DNA of 41,210 bases from assembly GCA_964506005.1 (NCBI GenBank), contig CAZDLX010000008.1, positions 1-41,210 on the forward strand, written 5' to 3'. A program made the translations under genes and the position numbers. The DNA comes from UBA3940 sp964506005. GTDB lineage: Bacteria; Chloroflexota; Anaerolineae; Aggregatilineales; UBA3940. A model generated the notes under the pieces. The model saw only the letters and a program-made list of their open reading frames with translations, did not search any database and was not told the DNA's origin. Of the stretch, positions 25,158 through 33,408 are shown in pieces (the first letter of the stretch is position 1; each line of letters starts with the position of its first letter).

Positions 25158-26617
25158 TCCGCGAGCACCCACTTCAGGACTTCCTTACCACCGCCGACCG
25201 GCGGGTGGTTGCGCTGGCGCTCGGCGCGGCGCTTGCGGTGACAAGCGTGCTCATCGGCCTGCTGCTCGCGGTCATCGGCCCGATCTACACGGTGGGCGTG
25301 CTGGTCGCGCTGGCAGGCGGCGTCTGGATGATGGCGGGCCTGCGCAATGCCCTGCTCAGCATCATCCTGATCATCGCGCTGCTGCCGTACGCTACGCTGC
25401 CCTTCAAGGTCGTCGTCACGCCGACCTTCCTCGACATCGCGATGGCGGCCTTCTTCTTCCTGTACGTCGGCGAGTGGATGACGGGCTACCGGCGGCGGCT
25501 CACCGTTACGCCGATCCACGCCTTCATCGTGCTCTTCATGCTGCTCAGCCTGTTCAGCTTCGTCGCCGGGCTGCGCTATTCCGGCCCGACGTCCACGCTG
25601 CTGCGCCAGTTTGCCGAGTTCATGCTCAGCATGACGTTCGCGCTGGTACTGGTCGACGTGCTCACGGAATTCGCGGACCTGCGCCGGGTGGTGCTGATCC
25701 TGATGATCGCGGGATCGGTCACCGCACTGATCGGCATCGCGTTCTGGCTGCTGCCAGACGTGACCGCCGAGGCCATTCTGCGGCGGCTGGCCATCATCGG
25801 CTACCCCGAGGCCAACATCATCCAGTACGTGGAGCAGAACCCCGAACTGCCTGAGCGCGCGATCGGCACCTCGGCCAATCCGAACTCGCTCGGCGGCTTC
25901 CTGGTCATGATCGGCGCGCTCGTCGCGCCGCAGGCCCTGGCAGAGCACCGCATCACGCCACGCCGCTGGCAGGCCCTCGCCATGCTTGGCGCATTGGTGG
26001 TCTGCCTGGTGCTAACATTCTCGCGCGGGTCGATGCTCGCGTTCGGGGCTGCCCTCGTAGTCATCGCCGCCCTGCGCTACCGGAAGCTGCTGATGATCCT
26101 CGTCGTCATCGCAGCGCTGATCCTCGTGCTGCCCTGGACGCAGTTCTACGTCCTGCGCCTCGTCGAGGGGCTCCAGGGCGCGGACCTCGCCACGCAGATG
26201 CGCTTCGGCGAGTTCCGGGATGCGCTCACGCTGATCGGGCGCTACCCGCTGCTCGGCGTTGGGTTCGGCGGCGCGCCGGACGTGGACATTTATCTCGGTG
26301 TTGCCAACGTGTACCTCACCATTGCGTCGAGCATGGGCCTGCTCGGGCTCGCCGCGTTTCTCGGGCTGATGGCGGCGGTCCTGTTGTATGCGTTTGGCGC
26401 GCGACGCTTTGTAGACCATGTTCCGGGGCTGCGCGCGATCCTTCTCGGGCTCGTCGCCGCGCTCCTCGGGGCGCTGGCCAACGGAATGTTCGACCACTAT
26501 TTCTTTAACATCGGCTTTCACCCGGCTGTGACCATCCTGTGGACTTTCGTCGGGCTGACTCTGGGGGCGGCGAACATCGCGCGGCAGGCCGCCGGCAGGC
26601 AGCCCGAGGGGGGCTGA
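25154..26617 (+). CDS. O-antigen ligase/polymerase family membrane protein
   Basis: Polytopic protein of 487 residues with about 12 predicted helices. The central outer loop and the segment LTFSRGSMLAFGAALVVIA, followed by RFGEFRDALTLIGRYPLLGV and GFG, match the Wzy_C/WaaL family, where such Arg and Gly residues take part in glycan transfer from a lipid carrier. It closes the four-gene chain joined by ATGA overlaps. Ligase and polymerase roles cannot be separated from sequence. If the organism is a monoderm, attachment to protein or another wall polymer is more likely than to lipopolysaccharide. Confidence 0.88.
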   Translation: MIREHPLQDFLTTADRRVVALALGAALAVTSVLIGLLLAVIGPIYTVGVLVALAGGVWMMAGLRNALLSIILIIALLPYATLPFKVVVTPTFLDIAMAAFFFLYVGEWMTGYRRRLTVTPIHAFIVLFMLLSLFSFVAGLRYSGPTSTLLRQFAEFMLSMTFALVLVDVLTEFADLRRVVLILMIAGSVTALIGIAFWLLPDVTAEAILRRLAIIGYPEANIIQYVEQNPELPERAIGTSANPNSLGGFLVMIGALVAPQALAEHRITPRRWQALAMLGALVVCLVLTFSRGSMLAFGAALVVIAALRYRKLLMILVVIAALILVLPWTQFYVLRLVEGLQGADLATQMRFGEFRDALTLIGRYPLLGVGFGGAPDVDIYLGVANVYLTIASSMGLLGLAAFLGLMAAVLLYAFGARRFVDHVPGLRAILLGLVAALLGALANGMFDHYFFNIGFHPAVTILWTFVGLTLGAANIARQAAGRQPEGG

Positions 26618-26621
26618 AAAG

Positions 26622-26650
26622 TTGGCAGGGCGGCCCTGATGTGGTACACT
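26622..26650 (+). promoter_or_regulatory. Promoter of tRNA-Pro
   Basis: TTGGCA (26622-26627), 17-base spacer, TACACT (26645-26650), 9 bases ahead of the mature tRNA. Confidence 0.75.
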
Positions 26651-26659
26651 TTCGGTGCT

Positions 26660-26737
26660 CGGGGCGTGGCGCAGTTTGGATAGCGCGCTACAATGGGGTT
26701 GTAGAGGTCGACGGTTCAAATCCGTCCGCCCCGACCA
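26660..26737 (+). tRNA. tRNA-Pro, anticodon GGG
   Basis: A complete cloverleaf of 78 bases including encoded CCA. The acceptor stem is CGGGGCG with CGCCCCG, discriminator A, D stem GCGC/GCGC, anticodon stem CTACA/TGTAG around the loop ATGGGGT (anticodon GGG) and T stem GACGG/CCGTC around TTCAAAT. The C1-G72 pair is the hallmark of tRNA-Pro. It decodes CCC and CCU. Confidence 0.97.
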
Positions 26738-26749
26738 TAAGAAGAGGCA

Positions 26750-26778
26750 AAGGCTCGCCGTAATGGCGAGCCTTTTTC
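26750..26778 (+). terminator. Terminator of tRNA-Pro
   Basis: AAGGCTCGCC (26750-26759) and GGCGAGCCTT (26765-26774) form a perfect 10-bp stem with loop GTAAT, followed by more T. It also separates the convergent SCP2-like gene. Confidence 0.92.
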
Positions 26779-26791
26779 TGTATCAGCGGCC

Positions 26792-27121
26792 TCAGCGCAT
26801 CTGGCCCAGCAGATTCTGAAGCTTCATGGCGAGTGACATATCGCCCTTGATCTTGACCTTGCCCTGCATGAAAGCACTCACGGGGTTGAGATCGCCGTTA
26901 ACCATGCTCAGCAGGTCCTGGTCCTCAGCCGAAAGCGTCATATCCGCGCTGTCGACCGTGCCCTCGCGGACTTCCAGCTCGCCGCCCTGAATGCTGGCGA
27001 CCCAGTTGCCGCCCTGCGAACCAGACACGTTAAACATGAGCGTGGCGTCTTGATCCCCCCAGGCGGCAGGGTCAAAACGCTTGGGCAGCTCGGTGAACAA
27101 CTCCTGAACGGTCTCCGCCAT
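26792..27121 (-). CDS. SCP2 sterol-binding domain protein
   Basis: Stand-alone SCP2-like fold, 109 residues. The start at 27121 is set by AAGGAGA about 8 bases upstream; a longer reading to 27214 lacks a site. The sequence opens MAETVQELFTELPKRFDP. It has the strand pattern ATLMFNVSGSQGGNWVASI and the closing PVSAFMQGKVKIKGDMSLAM and KLQNLL, the SCP2 hallmark, which forms a hydrophobic lipid-binding tunnel. Bacterial members bind lipids or act in uncharacterised roles. A TATACT (27186-27191 on the minus strand) could be its -10. It is transcribed toward the tRNA terminator. Confidence 0.9.
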   Translation of the reverse strand: MAETVQELFTELPKRFDPAAWGDQDATLMFNVSGSQGGNWVASIQGGELEVREGTVDSADMTLSAEDQDLLSMVNGDLNPVSAFMQGKVKIKGDMSLAMKLQNLLGQMR

Positions 27122-27314
27122 ACAGACGTTTCTCCTTGGCACATAATGAATCACAGGCAGGAGCGAGCGTACCTGTCCACTGCATAGTATAGCGCGTGCC
27201 GGTGCAGGCATCATGGCCCGTGATACTGGCAGGCCAGGCGGCGAGTGGGTATAGTTCTGCTGCTGCCGCGCTTGCGGGCAGTTTTCGTTAGCGGATGCAG
27301 TTCTGGCAGTGACT

Positions 27315-27821
27315 ATGCGGCATGGCAGCCCTTTCGATCAACACAAGCACCGGATCGCTGCCCTGCTCAGGCGGGCGCCGTGGTTGATGCCGCTCGGAAT
27401 GCGGCTCTTGCGCCCCACACATGCCCGCTTCACCGCCGGCGTCGTCGGCGTGGTGCAGAATGAGGCGGGCGCGGTGCTGCTCGTCGAGCACGTATTTCAC
27501 GCGCCCGACGCCTGGGGCCTACCGGGCGGCTGGATCGACCGGCACGAGACGCCGCAGGAGGCGCTCAAGCGCGAGATGCGTGAGGAGCTTGGCCTCGAAG
27601 TGACCGTCCTGGAGCCCGTGCTGGTGGGTCACGGAGGGCTCTCCGCCCACATCGATATTGCGTTCTGGTGCCGGGCAGAGAACGAGGTCGGACGGCTGTG
27701 CGCAGAACTGCTGGACTATCGCTGGGCGGCACGGAGCGATCTACCGCCAATGCCTCCCTTTCACCAGGCGGCGGTGTCGGCGGCCCTATCCCAGCGACTA
27801 TGCGAGGGTACTGACCTATGA
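27315..27821 (+). CDS. Nudix hydrolase
   Basis: Pyrophosphohydrolase of nucleoside-diphosphate-X compounds, 168 residues. The Nudix box is complete: GGWIDRHE, a TPQEALK spacer, then REMREELGL, providing the Mg2+-binding glutamates, at about residues 72-95. A hydrophobic/basic stretch at the N-terminus (HRIAALLRRAPWLMPLGMRL) precedes the fold. A GTG 6 bases before this ATG is an alternative start; neither has a clear ribosome site. It overlaps the following gene by 4 bases (ATGA), so the pair is co-expressed. The substrate is not predictable. Confidence 0.92.
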   Translation: MRHGSPFDQHKHRIAALLRRAPWLMPLGMRLLRPTHARFTAGVVGVVQNEAGAVLLVEHVFHAPDAWGLPGGWIDRHETPQEALKREMREELGLEVTVLEPVLVGHGGLSAHIDIAFWCRAENEVGRLCAELLDYRWAARSDLPPMPPFHQAAVSAALSQRLCEGTDL

Positions 27822-29407
27822 CAAACGGATCATCAGGGCAACGGCGCGGCGGGTTTCCCGCCCTCGAAGTCATCGGGCTGCTGCTGATCCTCGGCGCGAC
27901 GCTCTTCTTCGTCAGAGAGCTGAGCGGCTACAGCAAAGAGCGCCAGCAGCTTCCGCAGGGGCTCGTGCTTGGCGGCGTTCCGGTGAGCGGCCTGTCTCGC
28001 GAAGAGGCGAAGGCCTACCTTGAGCGCGTGTACGGCACGGAAATCTCCGTCAAGCTTGGCGAGCAGGAGATCCGGCTGAACCCGGATCAGGTCGGCTTCC
28101 AGGTGAACTCTGAAGCGATGCTCGCCCGCGCCAGCAGTGACGATACGTTCTGGTCTGGTTTCTGGGACTACCTCTGGCGCCGCCCCGCGGAGCCGATGTC
28201 CGTTGAGCTCCAGGCTGACCACTCCGAAGAGCTTCTGCAGAGCTGGATCGCAGATGTAGCGCAGCGCTACGACCGGCCGTCATCATCGGCGAGTGCCCGG
28301 CTTGACACACTCTCGTTTTCCAGCGGTGAGTCCGGCTATGTGCTGGACCAGGAAGCCGCCCTCAGCGACATTCAGAACGTGCTGTACCAGCCCGTCAACC
28401 GGACCGTCGAATTCTACACCGAGGAAACTGAAGTCGAGCGGCCCGGCCTTGACACGCTCCAGCGGCTGCTCGTCGATTATCTGCAGAGCGAACGATTCGA
28501 CGGGGTAGCCTCCGTTTATATCATCGATCAGGAGACGGGCGACGAGATGTCGCTCGACGTGGACCTGCGCGGCGGCGCGCCAGAGTATCTGGAATGCGAC
28601 ATCGCCTACGCCGGGTTGAGCACGATGAAGATCCCGCTGGCGATGGAGTACTTCCGCTGGCTCGTGGAGATTTACCCGTATGAGATGGACGTCATCGTCG
28701 CGACGATGACGGAGTCCAGCAACCTGAACGCCAACTTCATGCTGCGCGACATCGGCGGTGGCACGGCACAAGCCGGCACGCAGGTCTTCAACAACTCGAT
28801 GAACAACCTCGGACTGGTCAACACCTTCATGGTCGCGCCGTATGACGAAGAAGACCCGCCCGAGTACTACAGCACGCCTGCCCGCGAAGCAGCGCAGAGC
28901 GGCGCCTGCGTCAATACCAACCCGGATCCGTACATGCAGACGACCGCCGAAGAAGCGGCCATTATGCTCGACATGATCTACCAGTGTGCCACGACGGGGG
29001 GCGGGAGTCTGGTCGCCGCCTACCCCGGCGACATCACGCAGGAAGAATGCCAGATCATGCTGGACATCATGTCTGACAACGAGTATGGCAAGCTGATCAT
29101 GGCGGGCGTGCCTGAGGATGTTGAGGTAGCCCACAAGCACGGTTACACCTACGACACGATCTCCGACGCAGGCGTGGTATTCAGCCCCGGCGGCGACTAC
29201 GTGATGGTGATCTTCCTGTGGGCAGATGTGGACTGGCTTGCCGGGACGGCGTTTCCCATCATGCAGGGCCTGTCCGCCGCGACCTTCAACTACTTCAACC
29301 CGGATCTGATCAACGTGCCCCGCCAGGGTTACGAAGACCTCTTCGTGACGGACGAGCTGTCCGAAGAGACTGACGAGGCAGACTCGGAGTCCGAGCCCGA
29401 CAGCTAA
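27818..29407 (+). CDS. Membrane-anchored serine hydrolase (beta-lactamase/PBP fold) with N-terminal PG-binding-like domain
   Basis: Extracytoplasmic protein of 529 residues. One N-terminal anchor helix (about 15-33) is followed by a domain starting LVLGGVPVSGLSREEAKAYL, which resembles the putative peptidoglycan-binding module found with VanW/YoaR proteins. The C-terminal half is a penicillin-recognising fold with the motifs STMK (Ser268, Lys271), SSN (300-302, replacing SDN) and KHG (from Lys440, replacing KTG). No ExxxN omega-loop motif is seen, so a cell-wall peptidase or related hydrolase is likelier than a beta-lactamase. The acidic tail is EETDEADSESEPDS. Its stop overlaps that of the opposing phosphatase gene. 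Confidence 0.85.
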   Translation: MTNGSSGQRRGGFPALEVIGLLLILGATLFFVRELSGYSKERQQLPQGLVLGGVPVSGLSREEAKAYLERVYGTEISVKLGEQEIRLNPDQVGFQVNSEAMLARASSDDTFWSGFWDYLWRRPAEPMSVELQADHSEELLQSWIADVAQRYDRPSSSASARLDTLSFSSGESGYVLDQEAALSDIQNVLYQPVNRTVEFYTEETEVERPGLDTLQRLLVDYLQSERFDGVASVYIIDQETGDEMSLDVDLRGGAPEYLECDIAYAGLSTMKIPLAMEYFRWLVEIYPYEMDVIVATMTESSNLNANFMLRDIGGGTAQAGTQVFNNSMNNLGLVNTFMVAPYDEEDPPEYYSTPAREAAQSGACVNTNPDPYMQTTAEEAAIMLDMIYQCATTGGGSLVAAYPGDITQEECQIMLDIMSDNEYGKLIMAGVPEDVEVAHKHGYTYDTISDAGVVFSPGGDYVMVIFLWADVDWLAGTAFPIMQGLSAATFNYFNPDLINVPRQGYEDLFVTDELSEETDEADSESEPDS

Positions 29408-32400
29408 TGCTCTGGAGGTTCCTCAGCGGGGTGGCCATCATCGTCACCCCGTTTTTGATCCTGCACAGGGCGGCGGCGCAGCACCCACAGAGTGAGGTCA
29501 TCGCTCTGCGCGGCGCCGCCCACGAAGCGCTCGACTTCGGTTAAGATGTAGTCCAGCGCGGCCTGTGCGTCCTCACCCGCCGCCTCCAGTACCGCGGCCC
29601 GGAAGCGCCGCATGCCCCACTCGGTGTAGTCGGGCAGCATCGCCTCGGTGACGCCATCCGTGTAGGCGATCAGCGTGTCGCCGGGCTGCATGGTAATCTG
29701 GCGCTCTTCGAGCTCGATCTCGCGCAGCACACCCAGCGCGATCCCGTCGCACTCAAGCTCGACGATCTGCCGGTCGGCGGCGTGCAGGTACAGCGGGGCA
29801 TTGTGCCCGGCGCTCGCGTAACTCACCATGCCGGTCGCCGGATCCCAGACGGCGTAGAACACCGTCACGAAGAGATCCGTACGGGCATCGCTGAACAAGA
29901 GCTGGTTCACGCGCACCAGCGTTCGCGCCGGAGAGGTGCGGCTGATCGCCGCCGCCCGGACGAGCGTGCGACACACCGCCATAAACAGCGCTGCCGGCGT
30001 GCCCTTGTCGGCGACGTCCGCGACGACGAGCCCCCATTTGCCGTCCTGCAGTGGGATGAAATCGTAGAAGTCACCGCTGACCTGCCGCGCCGCCCGCCAC
30101 GCGGCGGCGAGCTCCCAGCCCGGCACCTCCGGTGCTTCGTCAGGAATGAAGCTCGCCTGGATGCTCCGCGCGACTTCCAGCTCCTGTTCCAGGCGGCGGC
30201 GCTCGGCGGCGCTGGTCTGCAGCCGTGCGGTTTCTAAGACAGTCGCCGTCTGGTGGGCGATGCCGGTCAGGATGCTCATCAGCCGAGGGTTGGTACTCTT
30301 GCGCGGATCGTCCACGATCAGCAGGCCGACGAGCCCGCTCTTGGCCAGCAGCGGGAAGCACATCACCGCCGGGGAGGGCAGCAGCGCCACGATTGGCGGC
30401 GGCACCGGAAGCTGGTAGCCCTGGCCCGCGCCAAGCGGCTGATCGGTCACGCTCAGTAGGTCGAGCAGCGGGAACTCCTCGGCGGGGATCGGCGCATGCC
30501 GCTGCGCGGTGTACTGCTTCCGCCCGACCCCGTACTGCGCGGCCGGGTAGTAGGCGCGTTCGTCGGGATCCCAGCGCAGGATGAGACAGCGGCTCACACC
30601 GGCAAGCAGTGCGGTGAGCCGGGCAATGGTCTCCAGGGCTGCCTCGTCGTTGACCTGCGCGTTAACCGCCTCGGCGACCTGAAGCAGCACCGTTGTGACG
30701 TAGGCCTCAACCTGCTGGGCCGCGTACAGCCGTGCATTGCTGATCGCGATCGCTGCCTGGCTCGCAAACGCCGAGATAATCTCGACGTCGTCGGTGGTCT
30801 GGAGCCACGGGAAACGCTGTTCGGCGACGAGGTAGCCGATCAGCCGCCCGCCGACTGCCAGCGGCACGGTAATCAGCGCCTCATCCCCCGACAGCCCGAA
30901 GACCTCACGGTGCAGCCGGCGGATGGCGTTATCAGTGCCGCCTTCGTCCGGTGCAAAGTCCTCTATCGCGATGCGCTGGCCGAAGAAGCCCTCCAACCCC
31001 GCCCCAGAAGTCGCATACAGAGTCAGCATGTCCACGTGATCCTCGAAGAGGAGGATCGCCGCGGTGTTGAGCTCCGTCACACGCCGCAGCCCTTCGAGCA
31101 CTTCCGCAATCACGTCCTCGGTGTCGAGCATCGAGGCCAGCGTGGCGCTCACCTCGCGCAGCGTATCGGCGAGGTTGCGGCGGCGGCGCTCGTTTGCATA
31201 CAGCGCCGCATTGCGGATGGCAACTGCCGCCGAATCGGCCAGCGACTGCATCAGCACGAACTGCTCGTCCGAGAAGGCGTTCGGCTGCTCGCTCTGCACG
31301 TCGAGCACGCCCATGACGCGCCCCGCCATCTGCATCGGTATGGCCATCTCGGAGCGGGTATTCTCAAGCCCCGCCCGCACCCGGTAATCCGGCGAGCCCT
31401 GGACGTCGCCGATGAGTACCGGCTCAGCCGTACGGGCGACCTTCGGGATGAGCCCGTGCTCGTCCACGCCGTACGACAGCTCGTTGATCAGCCAGCGCAC
31501 GCTCTGCGGCCCCACCCCGGCGCGGAAGACAAGCATGTCGCCGATGCGAATGAAGATGTGCACCCGCTCGAAGCCGAACGCTTCGCTGATGAGTTCGACG
31601 AGCCGGTCGAGCAGATCGTCCAGGTCGAGGATCGAGACAATCGCCTGGCTTACCTGCACGAGGATCTCAAGCTGCCGGGTAAGTTCGCGTTCGGTCTCGT
31701 AAGTCTCCGCCTGCTCCATCGCAATCGCGATCTGCCGGGCCAGAGTGTCCAGCAGCAGCACATCTTCGCTGCTGAAGGCGTCAACCTCTTCGCTCTGTAC
31801 GTCGAGCACCCCGAGCACGCGGTTCTCAACCTTGAGCGGCAGCGCCAGCTCGCTGCGCGTCTCAGGCAGCACGCCGAGCTGCCAGTAGCGCGGGTCGTGC
31901 ACCACATCCCCGGCGAGCGCGGGCTGGCCCTGCCTCACCGCCCAGCCGACCATTCCCTGGCCAAGCTCGATCTCGAGATCCGCCACCGCCGGGTCGCTCG
32001 TCGCGCCGGCGACAAGGTGGCCATCTTTCAGCACGAAGATGCCGACGTAGTAGTAGCCAAACGTCTCCTTGGTGAGCGTGACAAACTGCTCAAAGAGATC
32101 GGCGAGGGGCTGGACGGCAGATACCTGCGCGCTTACCTGCGCGACGAGGTTGAGCTGCTCGGCCCGGTATTCGGCACTCTCGTAGAGCTGGGCGTTGCGA
32201 ATCGCGGCAGCGGCCAGGTTGGCAAGCGCGGTGAGCAGTTCGAGGTGCTCAGGGTCGAAGCGGTGTGGCAGCTCGCTCTGCACGGCAATGATGCCGATAG
32301 TCGCCGTGCCGGCGATCAGCGGCACAAACAGCCCTGACTTACCCACATCCTCAGGGTCGATCTTCAGGTGCTCTGGGAAGCGGCTGCACTCGGCGTCGAA

Positions 32401-32778
32401 GTTCTCGATTAGCAGCGGCTCGGCTGTCTCACGCACCCAGCCAACGAGCCCTGCACGCCCGCCATCGGCAAGTATGCCGGGCGGCATGCGCTCGCCGTCG
32501 CGCACCGAAACCTTGACGTCGTAGGCGTCACCCGCAAAGAGGCCAAGCTGGAAGTGATCGGTGGGGACGATCTCACCGGCCTGCTCGTAGACGAGCTCGC
32601 ACAGGCCCTCCACGTTGAGCTGCGCGCGCAGCAGCTCAAGCCCGAGATCGTTAATCGACGCCAGACGGGCGGCTGCCTCCTCGGCATGTCTCCGGGTCCG
32701 CTGCCATGCCCGCCAGAGCAAGAAGACGACGGTCAGAGCCGCCGCAGCGATGATGGCGATCAAGCTTGGCTGCATCAT
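29404..32778 (-). CDS. Membrane-anchored multi-GAF PP2C/SpoIIE-type serine phosphatase (RsbU-like)
   Basis: Signal-sensing phosphatase predicted to dephosphorylate STAS partners, 1124 residues. It has a single N-terminal helix (about 6-24) and five consecutive GAF-like domains at about 42-208, 209-365, 366-532, 533-690 and 691-865, linked by helices. The PP2C/SpoIIE domain follows from 866: ARSIQASFIPDE, SGDFYDFI, VVADVADKGTPAALF, IAYTDGVTEA and QSDDLTLWVL carry the metal-binding aspartates. The MM start at 32773-32778 follows the upstream stop by 38 bases. A longer in-frame reading to 33129 is an out-of-frame shadow of the ATPase gene. GAF repeats suggest several small-molecule or redox inputs. 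It is last in the operon. Confidence 0.94.
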   Translation of the reverse strand: MMQPSLIAIIAAAALTVVFLLWRAWQRTRRHAEEAAARLASINDLGLELLRAQLNVEGLCELVYEQAGEIVPTDHFQLGLFAGDAYDVKVSVRDGERMPPGILADGGRAGLVGWVRETAEPLLIENFDAECSRFPEHLKIDPEDVGKSGLFVPLIAGTATIGIIAVQSELPHRFDPEHLELLTALANLAAAAIRNAQLYESAEYRAEQLNLVAQVSAQVSAVQPLADLFEQFVTLTKETFGYYYVGIFVLKDGHLVAGATSDPAVADLEIELGQGMVGWAVRQGQPALAGDVVHDPRYWQLGVLPETRSELALPLKVENRVLGVLDVQSEEVDAFSSEDVLLLDTLARQIAIAMEQAETYETERELTRQLEILVQVSQAIVSILDLDDLLDRLVELISEAFGFERVHIFIRIGDMLVFRAGVGPQSVRWLINELSYGVDEHGLIPKVARTAEPVLIGDVQGSPDYRVRAGLENTRSEMAIPMQMAGRVMGVLDVQSEQPNAFSDEQFVLMQSLADSAAVAIRNAALYANERRRRNLADTLREVSATLASMLDTEDVIAEVLEGLRRVTELNTAAILLFEDHVDMLTLYATSGAGLEGFFGQRIAIEDFAPDEGGTDNAIRRLHREVFGLSGDEALITVPLAVGGRLIGYLVAEQRFPWLQTTDDVEIISAFASQAAIAISNARLYAAQQVEAYVTTVLLQVAEAVNAQVNDEAALETIARLTALLAGVSRCLILRWDPDERAYYPAAQYGVGRKQYTAQRHAPIPAEEFPLLDLLSVTDQPLGAGQGYQLPVPPPIVALLPSPAVMCFPLLAKSGLVGLLIVDDPRKSTNPRLMSILTGIAHQTATVLETARLQTSAAERRRLEQELEVARSIQASFIPDEAPEVPGWELAAAWRAARQVSGDFYDFIPLQDGKWGLVVADVADKGTPAALFMAVCRTLVRAAAISRTSPARTLVRVNQLLFSDARTDLFVTVFYAVWDPATGMVSYASAGHNAPLYLHAADRQIVELECDGIALGVLREIELEERQITMQPGDTLIAYTDGVTEAMLPDYTEWGMRRFRAAVLEAAGEDAQAALDYILTEVERFVGGAAQSDDLTLWVLRRRPVQDQKRGDDDGHPAEEPPEH
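29427..29456 (+). terminator. Terminator of the serine hydrolase gene, located inside the opposing coding region
   Basis: CGGGGTG (29427-29433) and CACCCCG (29445-29451) enclose an 11-base loop and are followed by TTTTT. It lies about 20 bases past the plus-strand stop and within the last codons of the minus-strand phosphatase. Confidence 0.75.
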
Positions 32779-32816
32779 GGGTCCAGCCGCGACTGTCCAG
32801 ACTGGCTGAAGGAAGA

Positions 32817-33344
32817 TTAGCTTGCCGCCTCGCTGCGGCAGTTCTTGATCATGACCAGGTGGTTGCCGCGCCGCCCCGGCGTGTAGCGGACTTCGTCCAT
32901 TACACTGCGGATGAGATGCAGCCCAAGCCCGCCCGGCTTCACTTCGTCGATGGTCCGGGGGCGCGCCGGCTGGCTCACGACTGCAGGGTCGTAGGGCTCG
33001 CCGAAGTCGGTAAGCTGGATGCGGCAGATCCCCCGCTGCGCACTGATAACCGCTTCGATTTCGCCGCCCCGGTCGCCGTACGAATGGTTGATGATGTTCG
33101 CGCAGGCTTCGTCCAGCGCGAGCCGGCACTGGAAGATCGCCTGCTCGCTCAGCCGGGCCTCGCGCCCCATCTCGTCAACCAGCCTGGTCAGCCAGCGGAT
33201 GCTCTCCAGCCGGGCTGGGACGCGAATCCGCCGGGTGCGCTTACGCACCACAAATGCGACCACCGATAGCAGGATCAACAGTGCCCCGGTGGCCATCAAA
33301 GGTACCAGTGTAAGCTGCCCCAAGAGAGAGTCCTGTGGTCGCAT
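32817..33344 (-). CDS. Membrane-tethered anti-sigma-type HATPase (RsbW-like serine kinase)
   Basis: GHKL-fold ATPase/kinase of 175 residues. An N-terminal helix (about 12-33, LVPLMATGALLILLSVVAFV) and a basic stretch RKRTRR place the catalytic part in the cytoplasm. The N box LALDEACANIINHSYG holds the catalytic Glu and the Mg-binding Asn, DFGEPYDP is the G1 box, and GGLGLHLIR the G2 box. RsbW/SpoIIAB proteins phosphorylate STAS antagonists and sequester a sigma factor or other target. They are normally soluble, so membrane tethering is unusual. GGAAG lies 6 bases before the ATG. It sits between the ATPase-STAS fusion and the phosphatase in one operon. Confidence 0.9.
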   Translation of the reverse strand: MRPQDSLLGQLTLVPLMATGALLILLSVVAFVVRKRTRRIRVPARLESIRWLTRLVDEMGREARLSEQAIFQCRLALDEACANIINHSYGDRGGEIEAVISAQRGICRIQLTDFGEPYDPAVVSQPARPRTIDEVKPGGLGLHLIRSVMDEVRYTPGRRGNHLVMIKNCRSEAAS

Positions 33345-33408
33345 ATCGACTTCCTATCCCTAAAATTGCCCCGAACGGATCACGCGAGCGCGAGTCAGGA
33401 TTGCCGCA

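Noticed and set aside
28619..29140. Beta-lactamase resistance gene
   Set aside because: The SDN and KTG motifs are altered, the general-base loop is not visible, and an anchor plus PG-binding-like domain suggests a wall function.
30496..32337. Plus-strand open frame of 613 codons opposite the GAF-phosphatase
   Set aside because: It mirrors the coding strand, has no recognisable domain, and the minus strand encodes clear GAF repeats.
32779..33129. Upstream extension of the phosphatase reading frame by 117 codons
   Set aside because: It overlaps the ATPase gene in another frame and encodes Arg/Pro-rich sequence; the membrane helix and GAF domains begin after 32778.
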